A stretch of DNA of 64,000 bases. Source: Maea johnstoni (Eukaryota > Annelida > Polychaeta > Spionida > Magelonidae). Position 1 is the stretch's first letter, and every line of letters begins with the position of its first letter. The position numbers and the translations under genes were made by a program. Below are positions 19,086 to 30,284 of this stretch, in pieces. The notes under the pieces are model-generated. The model was not told the DNA's origin. It did no database searches and worked only from the letters and a program-made list of their open reading frames with translations. The stretch spans positions 124,001 through 188,000 of the forward strand of contig CAWWDR010000962.1 in NCBI GenBank assembly GCA_963942565.1, read 5' to 3'.

Positions 19086-19973
19086 ATGAAGAAGAAAATA
19101 TTACTGGCAATAATTTATCTATCTCTTTCAGTATCAATGTTTTCTTACTATCCGGAAATTAGCAGATTGCATAAATCTGATTTTCTTTACTCCCAGCTGC
19201 AATATGAAATTAATGAATACTATAAAAGATTCCAATCGGGAAGACCCGGTATTCCCATTAATATTTATCAATATACATTTAAAGAAAATGATTCAATTTT
19301 TTCAATCAGTTCTAAATTAAATTTGACTTATGACTCAATAGTTTCTATTAATGGAATTGAAAACCCGGAATCATTAGAGATCGGAGATACCATATTGATA
19401 CCCAATAGTCCCGGTGTGTATATCAATAGAAGTCCTCAGGGAAAAATAGAAGAGCTTATATCTCAAAGAGAAGAAGCCGGAGTCGATATTAAAATCAGAA
19501 AATCCAATAACCTTCTCCCCTATACATTTTTGTCCGGTTCTCATCTTAATAATGATGAGAGATCGTTCTTTCTTAAAACGCTATTCAGAAAACCGCTGGA
19601 AATAAACCAGAGAACATCGGGATATGGTTTTAGAATGCATCCATTTGAAGGGAAAAGACATTTCCATACAGGCATTGATTACAGAACTTCTATAGGTACA
19701 TCGGTATATGCATCAAGAGATGGAATAATTTCTGACACCGGTGTATTGGGAAATTATGGATTATACATTATAATTAAACATGAAGGTGGTTATGAAACTG
19801 TTTATAGCCATTTAAATAAGATTAATGTAAAGGTAAATGATCCTGTTCTTTCAGGACAGATTGTTGCACTTTCGGGTAATTCCGGAATTTCAACTGGTCC
19901 TCATTTACATTTTGAAATAAGAAAAAACGGGATTCCATTGAATCCCTATGATTTTTTTCCCGGAGATATTTGA
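19086..19973 (+). CDS. Secreted LysM plus M23 peptidase
   Basis: Periplasmic murein hydrolase or its activator, 295 residues. It has a signal peptide (MKKKILLAIIYLSLSVSMFS), one LysM peptidoglycan-binding repeat (about 60-105, ENDSIFSISSKLNLTYDSIV) and a C-terminal M23 (LytM) domain. The zinc ligands look complete: HFHTGIDYR gives H-x3-D and GPHLHFEI gives H-x-H. It could therefore be an active endopeptidase rather than an EnvC-type activator. Its stop shares a base with the ATG of the next gene. Confidence 0.93.
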   Translation: MKKKILLAIIYLSLSVSMFSYYPEISRLHKSDFLYSQLQYEINEYYKRFQSGRPGIPINIYQYTFKENDSIFSISSKLNLTYDSIVSINGIENPESLEIGDTILIPNSPGVYINRSPQGKIEELISQREEAGVDIKIRKSNNLLPYTFLSGSHLNNDERSFFLKTLFRKPLEINQRTSGYGFRMHPFEGKRHFHTGIDYRTSIGTSVYASRDGIISDTGVLGNYGLYIIIKHEGGYETVYSHLNKINVKVNDPVLSGQIVALSGNSGISTGPHLHFEIRKNGIPLNPYDFFPGDI

Positions 19974-20941
19974 TGAAGAGAAACATTATAATTCTATTTT
20001 TCATTTCTATAATGCCTTTTATTCTATTTAGTGAAAATGTGAATGGTGTTTTTCAGGGTGCTCTTTCCTTATCAGAAGAGAACTCAATCGATATTGCCCT
20101 GGAACAGATTCTGGCGATTAATTTTGATAAAGATACATCATTTCTCGAGGGGATTGAGGTCAAAATCGAAGTTCCAAGAGAACTGCAGAAATATAGAAAT
20201 TCATTTGCATTGTATATGTATAAAGATATTTCACCAGTTCCTGATGAAAATACAAGATTCTATAAAGGCTCCAGGATATTTATGAGATTATTGCCGGTTC
20301 AAAACAATATCTATATAAAGATTCCTGTTGTAGAAGACAATTCGATTTCCCAAAGCGCTGATGCTATATTGATACCGGGATTCACTCCAAGTGAAAATTA
20401 TCCATTACTGGCCACAATCATTCCTATTATGAAGGGTATTCCCGGTGATGTTTATGACTACAGTTTTCTCTTTACCTGCAAACCTATCTATTCTCCAAAA
20501 GGTTCATTGAGTTTAGATATTTCCAGCAATATGGAAGAAGAGGATAGCTATATTGTCAAAATTGATGATGAATTGGTCAAATGGCCTTCAGATGATTATA
20601 TTTTAGATGAAGGTTTGCATGAATTAGAAATTACCAGTTCAAGCGGTATGACCAAAGATGCCAGTGTAGTGATTGCAGCTGGAGAGAAAATAAACATTGC
20701 TTTGCTATTTGAGTATTCCGAGCCGGAAATTAAAATCGAGGCTCCTGAAGGAGCTCTGATAATACTCGACGATGTTGAACTAGTTATAAAAAATCCTGAT
20801 GATCCAATTCAATTGGAAGCAGGAGAACACATTGTCGTTTTTGATATCGGAGGATATCAATTCAGCAGAGAATTTTCTGTTCAACCCGGTGATAGTCTAA
20901 CAATATCCCTGGTTCTTGACGTTTTAATTCATAAAAACTAA
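19973..20941 (+). CDS. Secreted protein with PEGA-like C-terminal repeats
   Basis: Function unknown. The protein is 322 residues, with a signal peptide (MKRNIIILFFISIMPFILFS). The middle is beta-rich, and two PEGA-like beta-sandwich units lie in the C-terminal half (DDELVKWPSDDYILDEGLHE, and IKIEAPEGALIILDDVELVI). PEGA units often sit on surface or periplasmic proteins that contact the cell wall. The ATG overlaps the stop of the M23 peptidase gene, so the two are coupled and may work together on peptidoglycan. Confidence 0.8.
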   Translation: MKRNIIILFFISIMPFILFSENVNGVFQGALSLSEENSIDIALEQILAINFDKDTSFLEGIEVKIEVPRELQKYRNSFALYMYKDISPVPDENTRFYKGSRIFMRLLPVQNNIYIKIPVVEDNSISQSADAILIPGFTPSENYPLLATIIPIMKGIPGDVYDYSFLFTCKPIYSPKGSLSLDISSNMEEEDSYIVKIDDELVKWPSDDYILDEGLHELEITSSSGMTKDASVVIAAGEKINIALLFEYSEPEIKIEAPEGALIILDDVELVIKNPDDPIQLEAGEHIVVFDIGGYQFSREFSVQPGDSLTISLVLDVLIHKN

Positions 20942-21032
20942 AAAATTATTTTTTTATACCGATTATAAAATTGTCGGATGTCAGCATAGTGCCCCTCCCA
21001 GTTTACTATTCTGCATCTGATACCCTTTGGGT

Positions 21033-21060
21033 GGGCCGGTTTTCCGGCCCTTATTTTTTT
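21033..21060 (+). terminator. Rho-independent terminator after the LysM/PEGA operon
   Basis: A GGGCCGG/CCGGCCC stem with a TTTT loop, then TTATTTTTTT. It sits about 90 bp after the PEGA-like gene and 88 bp before PBP1A. The 90 bp before it hold no gene I can support. Confidence 0.85.
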
Positions 21061-21147
21061 ATAATAGTCGTGACAATTCTTATGTCTACCCACTCTTCTC
21101 ACTTCAAAACCTTGACAAAAAACAACTGCCAACGTACCTTAAGCTAT

Positions 21148-23671
21148 ATGAACTTTTCAGGAACTAGAAAAATAATACTGCTAGTACTTGTAGCCTTACT
21201 GGGTCTCGTTTCAGTCGGTTTAGGTACCAGTCTTGGTTTTGCAATTGCCATAACCAGGAATACTCAAAATACAGAAAATTTCGGCATTTACCAGCCAGCA
21301 ACACCGTCACAGATATTAGATATAAATGGAAACCTCATCACAGAACTCTTCGGCGATGAGAAAAGAGATGTTGTCAGTATCTCTGACCTTCCTAAATCAT
21401 TGATAAAGGCTCTCATAACCAGAGAAGACGCTCAATTTTTTGATCATAACGGTTTTAACTTAATGGGACTCGCCAGAGCTCTTTTCAACAATGTTTTCGG
21501 TGGGTATTTCTCTGGAGGAAGTACCCTCTCTCAACAGGTTGCCGGTCACCTCTATGCAGACAGAAATGATATCTCGGTTAAGAGAAAAATCAGAGAGCTA
21601 TGGTGGGCCTGGCAGCTTGAGCGACAGCTGACAAAATTCGAAATTCTTGAAATTTACCTTAATAAAATGGCTCTGGGACACAATGTTTATGGTGTTGAAG
21701 CCGGTTCTCAATATTTCTTCGGGCATCCGGCTGAAGAGAATACCATTGCTGAAAATGTAATGATTGTAATTCAATACGCTCTCCCGGGATTGTATTCGCC
21801 TATCAGACAACCGGACAGAGCAAAAGTCCAGCAGAGAAACATTCTCAATCAGGTTGTGGAAAACGGATATGTGTCTCAGGAGGATGCTGACAATTCCTAT
21901 ACAATTTTCTGGCAGAACTGGGATTGGTCGAGAGACAATATAAATACGGCCTATACGGAAAGAGAAGATAAGGCTCCATATTTCAGTGAACATGTTCGCT
22001 ATGAGCTGGACAATATGTTGTATGGAACTCAGGATATGTTAAAGGACGGCTATACTGTTCACACGACACTGAACCTCGATTATCAACAAAAAGCCGATGA
22101 GATCCTAAGCAGAAATCTTCAGAACTGGAATAAAATATATAAAAATAACCGCGGAACTCGAATGGATTTCGTCAATGAAGAATTCGTTCCTATATTCGAT
22201 ATGTTGTCATTGGCATTCAACATCGATGAGATTAGAATTGCCGGTTCTCAGGATAAAAAAAGTGCCCGGGAGCAATATGATGAAGATATCGTTCCCACTT
22301 TGGATATCGTTTCACAGATTTTCGGACTTGACGGTGTAAAATCACTTGTAGACTTCTCATATGAAAAAATTAATTCGCAATTGGAAACATCCAGTATTGA
22401 AACAGCACTCATAACTCTTGAAAATGAAACGGGATATATCCTGTCTATGATAGGTGGTAGCAAATTCGAAAGGGGAAATCAGCTGAACAGAGCTCTTGAC
22501 GGGACTCTCCAGCCGGGATCGACCTTCAAGCCGATTTATTATTCTTATGCCATATCATCGGGTTTGTTCACGACTGCATCGAGAATATTCGACGGACCTA
22601 CAGTATTTACAAGCCCTGACGGACAACCCTATACACCTTTAAATTATCGGGGCGAATGGAAGGGAAATGTCTTATTGCGGACAGCATTGGCCAATTCTAT
22701 GAATGTTCCCTCAATCAGAGTGATGGAGGGAATAGGTTTTGATCCGGCAATAGAACGGGCTGCTAATTTATATGGGATGACGAATCCCATTGAAATCAGC
22801 GACACATTCCCCAGAGTATACCCCCTGGCTCTCGGCGTTATAGCCATTGCTCCGATTCAAACTGTCCAGAGCATATGCGACCTTTGCGAATCAGGGAAGA
22901 GCTGTCGAGCCAATTGCCATCTTGTATGTTTTGGATCGCGATGGAAACGTGATAGCCAATCCCCAAAAAGATCTTCGTGAAAGTCAAAAGAGATGGGTGA
23001 TGATATACAGATATTATCTCCTCAGTCAGCCTATATTATGACCAATTTGCTTGAAACGACAGTGAAAACCGGAACCCTAAGATGGAGAAGCCGCGAAGTC
23101 GGAGGCTATGACGGCATGCCTATGGCAGGTAAAACCGGAACAACTCAAAACTGGGAAGATGCCTGGGCTGCAGGATTTTCACCCTATTACACAACTGTGA
23201 TCTGGGCAGGTTTTGATAAAAAAGGGAACTCACTAAGTTATCAGTTAACAGGTTCAACTGCTACAGGAGTGGCCTGGGCCTCAATACATGAAAGCCATAC
23301 ACGAAGGTCTGCCATTAAAAGAATTCCACAGACCGGAAACAGGGATAGTTGAAATGGAAGTAGATGCCGTATCGGGATTAATTCCTTCAGATTTCAGTGA
23401 AGATATATTAACTGAAGTCTTCATAGCCGGTACAGAACCGACAACATTCGACACATACCATGAGACAACAGCCGACAGAACGGCTTATCTTGCAGATAAA
23501 TTATTAACGACTATATCTTATGAATCGTACGATGCCGGATTAGATCTGAATTTGTACAATCCCATTAACGACAATAATAATGTTCTTGAAGGTCTGGATA
23601 TCGATCTGGATTTCCTTAATGATACATCGTCCAGTCAGGAAGAGGAATCTGAAAATTCTCTTCTCGATTAA
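21148..23671 (+). CDS. Penicillin-binding protein 1A, bifunctional (frameshifted in this sequence)
   Basis: Class A PBP that polymerises and cross-links peptidoglycan. I start it at the ATG of MNFSGTRKI, which gives an N-terminal membrane anchor (about residues 8-32). The GT51 glycosyltransferase follows (REDAQFFDHNGF, GGSTLSQQVAGHLY), then the transpeptidase with SxxK in GSTFKP, SxN as SMN, and KTG in AGKTGTTQNWEDA. There is an insertion of about 70 residues between strands (about 335-410). Three frame breaks fall in the last third (near 22865, 22990 and 23280), all inside otherwise conserved sequence. The tail is acidic. A TTGACA box at 21112-21117 is a possible promoter. Confidence 0.92.
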
Positions 23672-23683
23672 AGGAGTTATTTT

Positions 23684-24070
23684 TTGCAGTTAGATATTAG
23701 TGAAATCGTTATAAACAAAAGGGTTCGCAAGAATACTGGTGATTTGAATCAACTGGCAGAAAGTATGGAGAAATTCGGACAGATGCATCCAGTCATTGTC
23801 AATAAAAAGATGGAATTAATTTCGGGATTCAGAAGAGTGCAATGCGCAAAGCAACTCGATTGGAAAACGGTTTTTGCTATAGTCGTTGATGTTAACAGTG
23901 AGTCTGACAAACTAACTATGGAACTGGAAGAAAACCTTCGTAGAAAAGACTTTACCGAAGAAGAAAAAATAGAAGCATTTAAAAAGCTCTCTAAATTAAA
24001 CAGGCCCTCTCTTCTTAAAACAATCATCAATTCAATTATCAACTTTTTCAGAAATCTATTTAAGAAATAA
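23684..24070 (+). CDS. Short ParB-N-domain protein with amphipathic tail
   Basis: A 128-residue protein with a ParB/Spo0J N-terminal domain only. It has the expected order: a recognition strand (DISEIVINKRVRKNTGDLNQ), the LAESMEKFGQMHPVIV helix, ELISGFRRVQCAKQL (the GxRR CTP-site motif) and LEENLRRKDFTEEEKIEA. The DNA-binding HTH and dimer domains of real ParB are missing. The end (SLLKTIINSIINFFRNLFKK) forms a basic amphipathic or membrane-seeking helix. The start is TTG, with AGGAG 8 bases upstream. It lies 12 bp after PBP1A and is probably co-transcribed. Its role is unknown; it is not a plasmid partition protein by context. Confidence 0.78.
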   Translation: MQLDISEIVINKRVRKNTGDLNQLAESMEKFGQMHPVIVNKKMELISGFRRVQCAKQLDWKTVFAIVVDVNSESDKLTMELEENLRRKDFTEEEKIEAFKKLSKLNRPSLLKTIINSIINFFRNLFKK

Positions 24071-24106
24071 AAAAAGCTTATTGTAGAATGGTTTATTAAG
24101 ACCACG

Positions 24107-24143
24107 GAAAAAAAAGGCTGTCAGCTTACAAAACTGAGCAGCC
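24107..24143 (-). terminator. Rho-independent terminator of pyrBI
   Basis: On the minus strand GGCTGCTCAG pairs with CTGACAGCC (one bulge) and is followed by an eight-T run, 10 bp after the pyrBI stop. Confidence 0.8.
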
Positions 24144-24153
24144 ATTACTTAGA

Positions 24154-25714
24154 TTAAATATCCCAGATCTCATCATATTTATGTGAAGTATCACAATATC
24201 TGCATATAAATGTTGTTTTGCTCGATCGATAGAAGTCTGTTGCAATATTCTCATGTTCTGAAGGATGAGAAATACAATTATCGTTCTTACAGGATATTTC
24301 ACTGAAATTATAGATTCTCGGCGGCATATGAAGCCTGTACTTCATTTTTACAGAGGAATTCTCAATTATATTCAATGTGCACCCCGGAGCGATTGCTGCG
24401 AGTTTTTTAAGTTCCTTTTCATCAAATGAATGAATATCGGGAAGGGAATAATTCCTTTGAATTTATCGGGATCAGAAGAATGGTAAACGCCATGAGAACT
24501 TCTGCAGTTCAGTTTTAATATTCTTCTTACCCTATCAATTAAATTCCAAATATGATCGAGAGTTTCGTGTTTCCCTATATGATCAATCACAATACCGTCT
24601 TCAACTGGTTTAATTCCAACTTTGTAACGATCTTCTACTTTCGATTTCTTAGTTACCGGGATCTCTTCAATAAAATCAGTTTTTATTTTTGCAAAGGATT
24701 TGGCTTTGCCGTTAAATCCACACCGATCTTTCCAGCGACCATTCCAATTTCGATGATCCTGGTAAAATACCCGTTCATTGACTGTTCATCCCATCCATTC
24801 AACGATGTTCTGTCCAGAAATCCCGGGATTACAGGGTGAACTTTGTGTCTGGGAAGGGGGTGATAGAATTTTGATCCTTCCGGTAAAGATTCAATATATT
24901 CTTCTTTAAAAGTAACTGCGTCTCGTAGATATTTGGCTTTTTCTTTAACTTCATCACCCATTCTCTCGAGCTGCAGTCTTGTAAAATACCAGATGTCGGC
25001 AATTGATGACTGCTTCATATAATCTTCAATGGATTCGAACTTTCTTACTTCAAAGCCGTTTTCAATCATTCGATTCTCATATTGTTCAGGAAGAGAAAGA
25101 TCTTCGGGAGCAATCAGATCAACAGTGACTTTTTTGAATATTTTAAGACCGTCGACTTTCGAGTGGACAGTTCTTCCGTGGTATAAATCTCCTGTCAGAG
25201 CAATATGGATTTCATCATTCTTCCAGTTCTTTTTTTCGAGGAATGTATATTCATCCAGGAATTCCTGCGTGGGGTGCTCATGCTTTCCATCCCCGCCGTT
25301 GATAAATGAAGGTTTGTCGTAGCCGACTTTATCTGCATAATTGTTCAGCAGTTCATCGAGCATAGTACAAACGCCTTCCTGAGCCGTTCTCATAATGAAA
25401 AGTGACCGGTTGCTGTAACCGAAAAGCATTTTGATCGTATCGCCGATACTTTCTTTTTTATTGAAGGATGATGTTTGAGCATCAAAATTATTCAGTTTCA
25501 CATTGTGAAAACCGGCTGCATTCCGAAAAGACTCTTTGGTTCTGGTACTGTTTTCAAAAAACATCAGATATACGCCCAGCTCAGGATCATCAATCCTGAA
25601 ATCTGTTGTATCTCCACCATTGCGAATCAGTGTTTTTAATTCTGCTGTCTTTTTGTAAAGATATAACTGTTCGTCGACTGACAAGTCATCAACGACAGAA
25701 ATCGTTCTTCCCAT
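24154..25714 (-). CDS. pyrB: Fused aspartate carbamoyltransferase, catalytic plus regulatory chain (frameshifted in this sequence)
   Basis: Second step of pyrimidine synthesis. Residues 1-343 are PyrB (FENSTRTKESFRNAAGFHNV, HEHPTQEFLDEY, HPLPRHKVHPVI). The remaining part is the PyrI regulatory domain with its zinc site, C-x4-C in ISCKNDNCISH and C-x2-C in FICRYCDT. No start codon or ribosome-binding site lies before the PyrI part, and lengthening one T run (24681-24690 on the plus strand) joins them, so I read a fusion. Fused PyrBI is known from Treponema and Thermotoga. A second break at the G run 24439-24441 restores the PyrI segment FPDIHSFDEKEL. Confidence 0.88.
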
Positions 25715-25822
25715 AAAAATGGCTTTTCCCCTCTCTTGGCATCATTCCCTCTTAATTCAGTTTTCTTTCGGCGCCATATTAGAGAATACACGGATAAATC
25801 ATGTATTCCCTCTTATACGGGC

Positions 25823-27357
25823 TTACTTGATTTGATTAAGCACTTCCAAAGTATCGGCTGATAACTCCACAAAGCTGCCATCACTGGTTTGCACGTAAAT
25901 ACTGCTCCCCTGTATCAATGGCGACATATATGGCTCTACAGAAACTTCAGAAGTCGCTTTGAGGGTGAGTGTGTCATCAAAAAGCGCTAATTTCAAGTCG
26001 CTTCCCACAGTGATAACTGCAAAAAAATTATTTTTTGATACCCATAAAAGAGTGTCAGGAAATACCGTAACATCACCTTCATTGGCAATCTCCAGAGTAT
26101 CGATATCAATCTCAACGAGTTTCACAGCTGCCGATCCCCCTTCCATACCGGCGACAGCAAATAATTTACCACCTAAGAGAGTCAGGGTTCTCCCTCTTAT
26201 TGAATTTAACTGAGATTCTTCAGTAATGACATTATTGTCTATATCTACTTTAACAAGCCTTCCGAATGGAACGCCGTCACCAGTATTTTCTATTTTCAAT
26301 AAAATGATTTCCGTTCCGACTCCCGGATCGGCTGAAGTAAAGACACTTTCCGATTCTTCTTCATCAATTTGTTTATTGGCATCATCTGCAATATCTTCAC
26401 GCATTTTCACGACTTCATCTTTATCTTCTTCCAGAGCTTCCTGTTCTTCATCAAGAACAGTTTCCTGCTCTTCGATAGTATCCTTTTGCTCTTCAAGAAC
26501 TTCAATCTGTTCCTTTTCCGATTCGGTAAGATCCTCTTCAGTTTTCTCAGAACCGTCGTCACCGGTTTTAATATCTTCTATGGCTTCTTCAATTACCGCT
26601 TTTTCTTCCTCGAGCTTCTCTTTTTCCTCTACAATAGCCTCTTCTTCTTTCGCAATCTCTTCATCGCGTAGTTCAACCATATCCTTTCTTGTATCAAGAG
26701 CATCATCAGTCTCTTCCCGCATCACTTCGATGACCTCTTCTGAAGTGATTTCTCCCGTATCAATGGCTTTTCCGGTTTCAGAACTTCTCGATTCAGAAAG
26801 GGGTATAACTATGGCTGATTTCCCGGCCCATTCACTGTAATGAGTTGAAAGACCCGCTTTATCAGCACTTAGAAATTTCACGACACCTTCTTTGTAAGCA
26901 CCCTGATAATATTCAAGATTCTGATAATAGGCCGCGTTATAAAATGTAACAAATTCAGCAAGAAGAAAAGCATCATCAAAAGAGTAGGAGTAAGCACTCT
27001 CGAGATAAGAGGCGATAATATATCTGAGATTGCGAATATGGTCTACAGCGCCATCGCGACCGACGAAGAAATATCACCATCAAAACCTTCAGGGATTTTC
27101 GGTTGTACAGAGTGTATGACTGAATATTTATTTCCGATGGTGAAATTACCATCCTGATCGGGATTAACCTGAACACCCAGCTGAGTTCCCAGTCCCAGAA
27201 TTTGCTCCAGAGTATTTATAAATTTATATGGTCCTACATAATTGTAAAATTCAATCTTTTTATCTCCGTAAGATTGAAGTTCATCTTTATCTACATCAAT
27301 TGCAAATATTGATAATGATGTAAGAGTTATCAAGATCAGCATAGCCAGTTTTTTCAT
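25823..27357 (-). CDS. P83/100-family periplasmic antigen homologue (frameshifted in this sequence)
   Basis: Homologue of the Borrelia P83/100 antigen family, whose function is unknown. A signal peptide (MKKLAMLILITLTSLSIFA) is followed by the conserved N-terminal domain (IDVDKDELQSYGDKKIEFYN, later GAVDHIRNLRYIIASYLESA). A long glutamate-rich coiled coil spans the middle, and a C-terminal beta-propeller-like region follows (DTLEIANEGDVTVFPDTLLW). One frame break lies near 27050; joined length is about 510 residues, normal for the family. Its ATG overlaps the stop of the upstream propeller/HEAT gene, and pyrBI follows after 108 bp. The coiled coil casts a 204-aa serine-rich shadow ORF on the other strand. 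Confidence 0.85.
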
Positions 27358-29059
27358 AAAATACTCCTCTTAAAAGCGTCGCCCTCGGTAAATTTCTCAA
27401 ATATATCTCTTGCTCTTCTCCTGATTCTAGGCGGGGCGTCACTACCGTAAATTGAAGAAAGAACATGCACGCCTGATTGATCAGGTATAATTCCATTATA
27501 ATAAATTAACTCTTCAAGAGTATCACATATAGTTAATAATACACCATCATCATTATAAAACCTCTCTTTTACAGATGCAATAGATCTGGTAACTTCGCCG
27601 TCATAATCGAATCCGATTCTTCCAGAGCCCACATTGCTGAAATTGCCGCTGAAGCATTTTCTTCTCTGTACAAGTGGTTAATTAAAAACTTTCTGGTTCT
27701 AATATCGCCGATTCTACCCAATAAATTAATCGCTTTTATTCTTATTAATGAACTACTACTCGATGCAGATGAACCGTCATAAGCGGAATGGCTTATGCCT
27801 TCCTGGGCCATAGATATGAGCAATAAGGGAGCAAAGGGAAATTTTTCAATCAGCTGATTTTGCTTATATAGATCTTCTAAATCATTGATGATTTCCAACC
27901 TTTTATCCAATTCCGGTGATTCTGCCATCATTTGAAAAAAAAGATATCCACGATAATTTTTGTAGAAATTCTCTAAGCGTTTTAAACTGGCACCGGAATC
28001 AACAGCGCCATTACGCAAAGGCCCCCCTCTGAAACCGGCCCAGCCATTTGCTGAAGAAGGGGTGTTATAGCAGTAAACAATCCAATTTGATCCACCACTG
28101 AACAAGTTGCCTGCAGCACCTATCAATAGCGCTGTCATTTTTGTCTCGCTTTCAATTTCACTAATCTCTTTGCCATCAAAGCGATAGAGTTTTTTATCAA
28201 ATCCGAAGATATAAATATTTCCCTCTTCATCCAGGGAGGCAGATCCGGTTGTCGGCGGTCCCTGAAACTCTCGGATGATCTCGCCAGTTGGAGATATGGA
28301 TATGATGTGCCCATGGTTGTAAATGATGTGTAACTCGTCTTTTGAACTAACTAATGATACCGGTTTCCCTGAAAAATGATTAGTAATTTCCCATTCTATG
28401 TTGCCATCTATCTCCAAAGAGATCAGCTGGTTTTTTTCTGTAATGACCATCAGGTGATCATTCCAAATGGATGTTAAAAGAGCCTTCGATTCCATTTCAA
28501 AATACCAACTCTCATTTCCCGTCGGAGAATAAGAGTAAATAGTGGAATTATTTCCGGTTATATATATGGAACCATCCTGATCGAGGATTGGAGACGTATT
28601 ACTGAATGAAGCAGATTTTTCCCACAAGACTTCTCCTCGACCATTGAGTTTGATCATCCTTTCATCTTCCAGAGTGACAATGATGCCTCCGTCTGGCGAA
28701 GCTGCCGGAGGATGAGATAGTTTACTGTTAAATCGTCTTTTCCAACGAACAGTACCGCCCGGAGTAACAGCAATCAAACGCTTACTGGATGTAAACAGAT
28801 ATACTGTATAGTCTGCACCGACCAATAGTATATCTGTCAAAGGTTCTCCTGCTCGATAGGACCAGATAAGAGTCCCTGAATAAGGCTTGATGGCCTGTAG
28901 CGTATTATCATCGGTTAAAACATACACTGTACCTGCCGGATCAGAGGCTGGTGCCCCCAAAACAGCTCCTGTCACTGCAAAACGCCAATTCAAGTCAATC
29001 TGTGCATAGAGAGTAAAAAGGCTGAATAATATTATGCTTATGAGGGTTTTTTTCTTAAT
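27354..29059 (-). CDS. Secreted beta-propeller (PQQ/WD40-like) plus HEAT-repeat protein (frameshifted in this sequence)
   Basis: A secreted protein of about 560 residues. It has at least seven PQQ-type blades (GTVYVLTDDNTLQAIKPYSG, then GSIYITGNNSTIYSYSPTGN), then a C-terminal HEAT or armadillo-like helical part (IKAINLLGRIGDIRTRKFLI). The start is uncertain. The first standard codon is TTG at 28993, but the 22 codons before it, back to an ATT at 29057-29059, read as a signal peptide (KKKTLISIILFSLFTLYAQ) in the same frame. That stretch overlaps the end of the rRNA methyltransferase gene. One frame break is near 27600. It is translationally coupled to P83/100. Confidence 0.75.
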
Positions 29060-30150
29060 ACGGCTACTGCCTCCATGTGAGATGTCTGAGGATAAAAATC
29101 AAAAAGTTTTATATCTTCAATTATATATTTATCGGCAGTTATATCCTTTAAATCCCGTGCCATTGTTGCCGGATCGCATGAGACATAAATTATTTTGTTA
29201 ACCTGTGACCTGTTAAGAAACCTGCGTACGGTTTTGTAAGACCTGTTCTCGGTGGATCTAATATGATTGTATCAGCTTTTTTCCCAGTTTTTTTATTCGA
29301 AATCCATTTCTCAATACTCATGGGATAAATTTAAGTTCCCTGAAAATATTTTTTTCAATATATTGCTGAACATTTTTATTAATTTCGACAGCAATAATTT
29401 TTGAGAATTTGTCCTCAACCATAGAGCTCAATAGCCCTACTCCGCTATAGAGATCGATTAATGTTTCACCTTCTACATGGTTAACTAAATAGTTTTGTAA
29501 TTGAGGCAGGATAGACACATTGCTTTGAAAAAAGAGTTTGCTATTAAAATAGACTTTTTTTCCATTGAGTTTTATGTGTATCTCTTCATTATCCATTCAG
29601 TTGAAAACCAGTTTTCCTTACCAAATACACTGATCTTCTCTTCATTGGATTCTGTTTTTTTCTGAGATAGATATCGATTAACGCCACCTGCTGAAATTGG
29701 ACAAGTCTCAACCGGGATAACAGAGTTACTGGAACGCTCTTTAAATCCCTTTTGTCCATTGGCAATATGAATCTGAACTCTATTTCGATAGGAATAGGGT
29801 TTAGAAGGAATCACTGAAATATCAGAGATCTCAAATTTACCATTTCTCTCCAGTAAATTTGATGCAAAATCTGATTTGGCCTTTAACTGACTTTCATAAT
29901 TCATGTGCTGCATATTACAGCCACCGCATTTATAATAAACCGGGCAAATCGGTTCAACTCTATCATCCGAAGCTTCAATTACTTTAATCAGTTCTGCTTC
30001 AGAATAACCTTTTTTTTCTTCAACAATCTTTATTTCTACTTCTTCTCCAGGAAGGACGAAGGGGACAAAGACGACTTTCCCTTCAATTCTTGCTAATCCC
30101 TTACCACCGGGAATGAGTTTCTCAATTATCACTTTTTGTATTTTATTCAT
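29038..30150 (-). CDS. rlmD: 23S rRNA (uracil-5-)-methyltransferase, RlmD/RumA type (frameshifted in this sequence)
   Basis: SAM-dependent m5U methyltransferase of 23S rRNA. It has an N-terminal TRAM domain (about residues 5-60), iron-sulfur cysteines in CPVYYKCGGCNMQHM, the SAM site DLYSGVGLLSSMVEDK, the catalytic region ILDPPRTGL and the C-terminal TSHMEAVAVL. The RlmD assignment over RlmC or TrmA is from the cysteine cluster and TRAM domain only. Two frame breaks lie near 29595 and 29310. It heads the likely rlmD-propeller-P83/100 transcript, although the first two genes overlap rather than abut. Confidence 0.88.
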
Positions 30151-30284
30151 TATTTTTCCATTTTATTTAATTTTTAACTGAGCAAACACTCTTTTTCAGT
30201 TATCTCAATAAATTTTTAGCTATTATGTTTTCAAAGTTTATTATATAATAAATTATATATATTAAATAATCTTCAGGAAATTAT

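Noticed and set aside
20938-21132. Small minus-strand frame in the gap before PBP1A
   Set aside because: It runs through a terminator hairpin, lacks a start signal, and has no protein-like conservation.
26226-26840. 204-aa serine-rich open frame on the plus strand
   Set aside because: It is the antisense shadow of the glutamate-rich coiled coil of the P83/100 homologue; GAA/GAG codons give TTC/CTC/TCT on the other strand.
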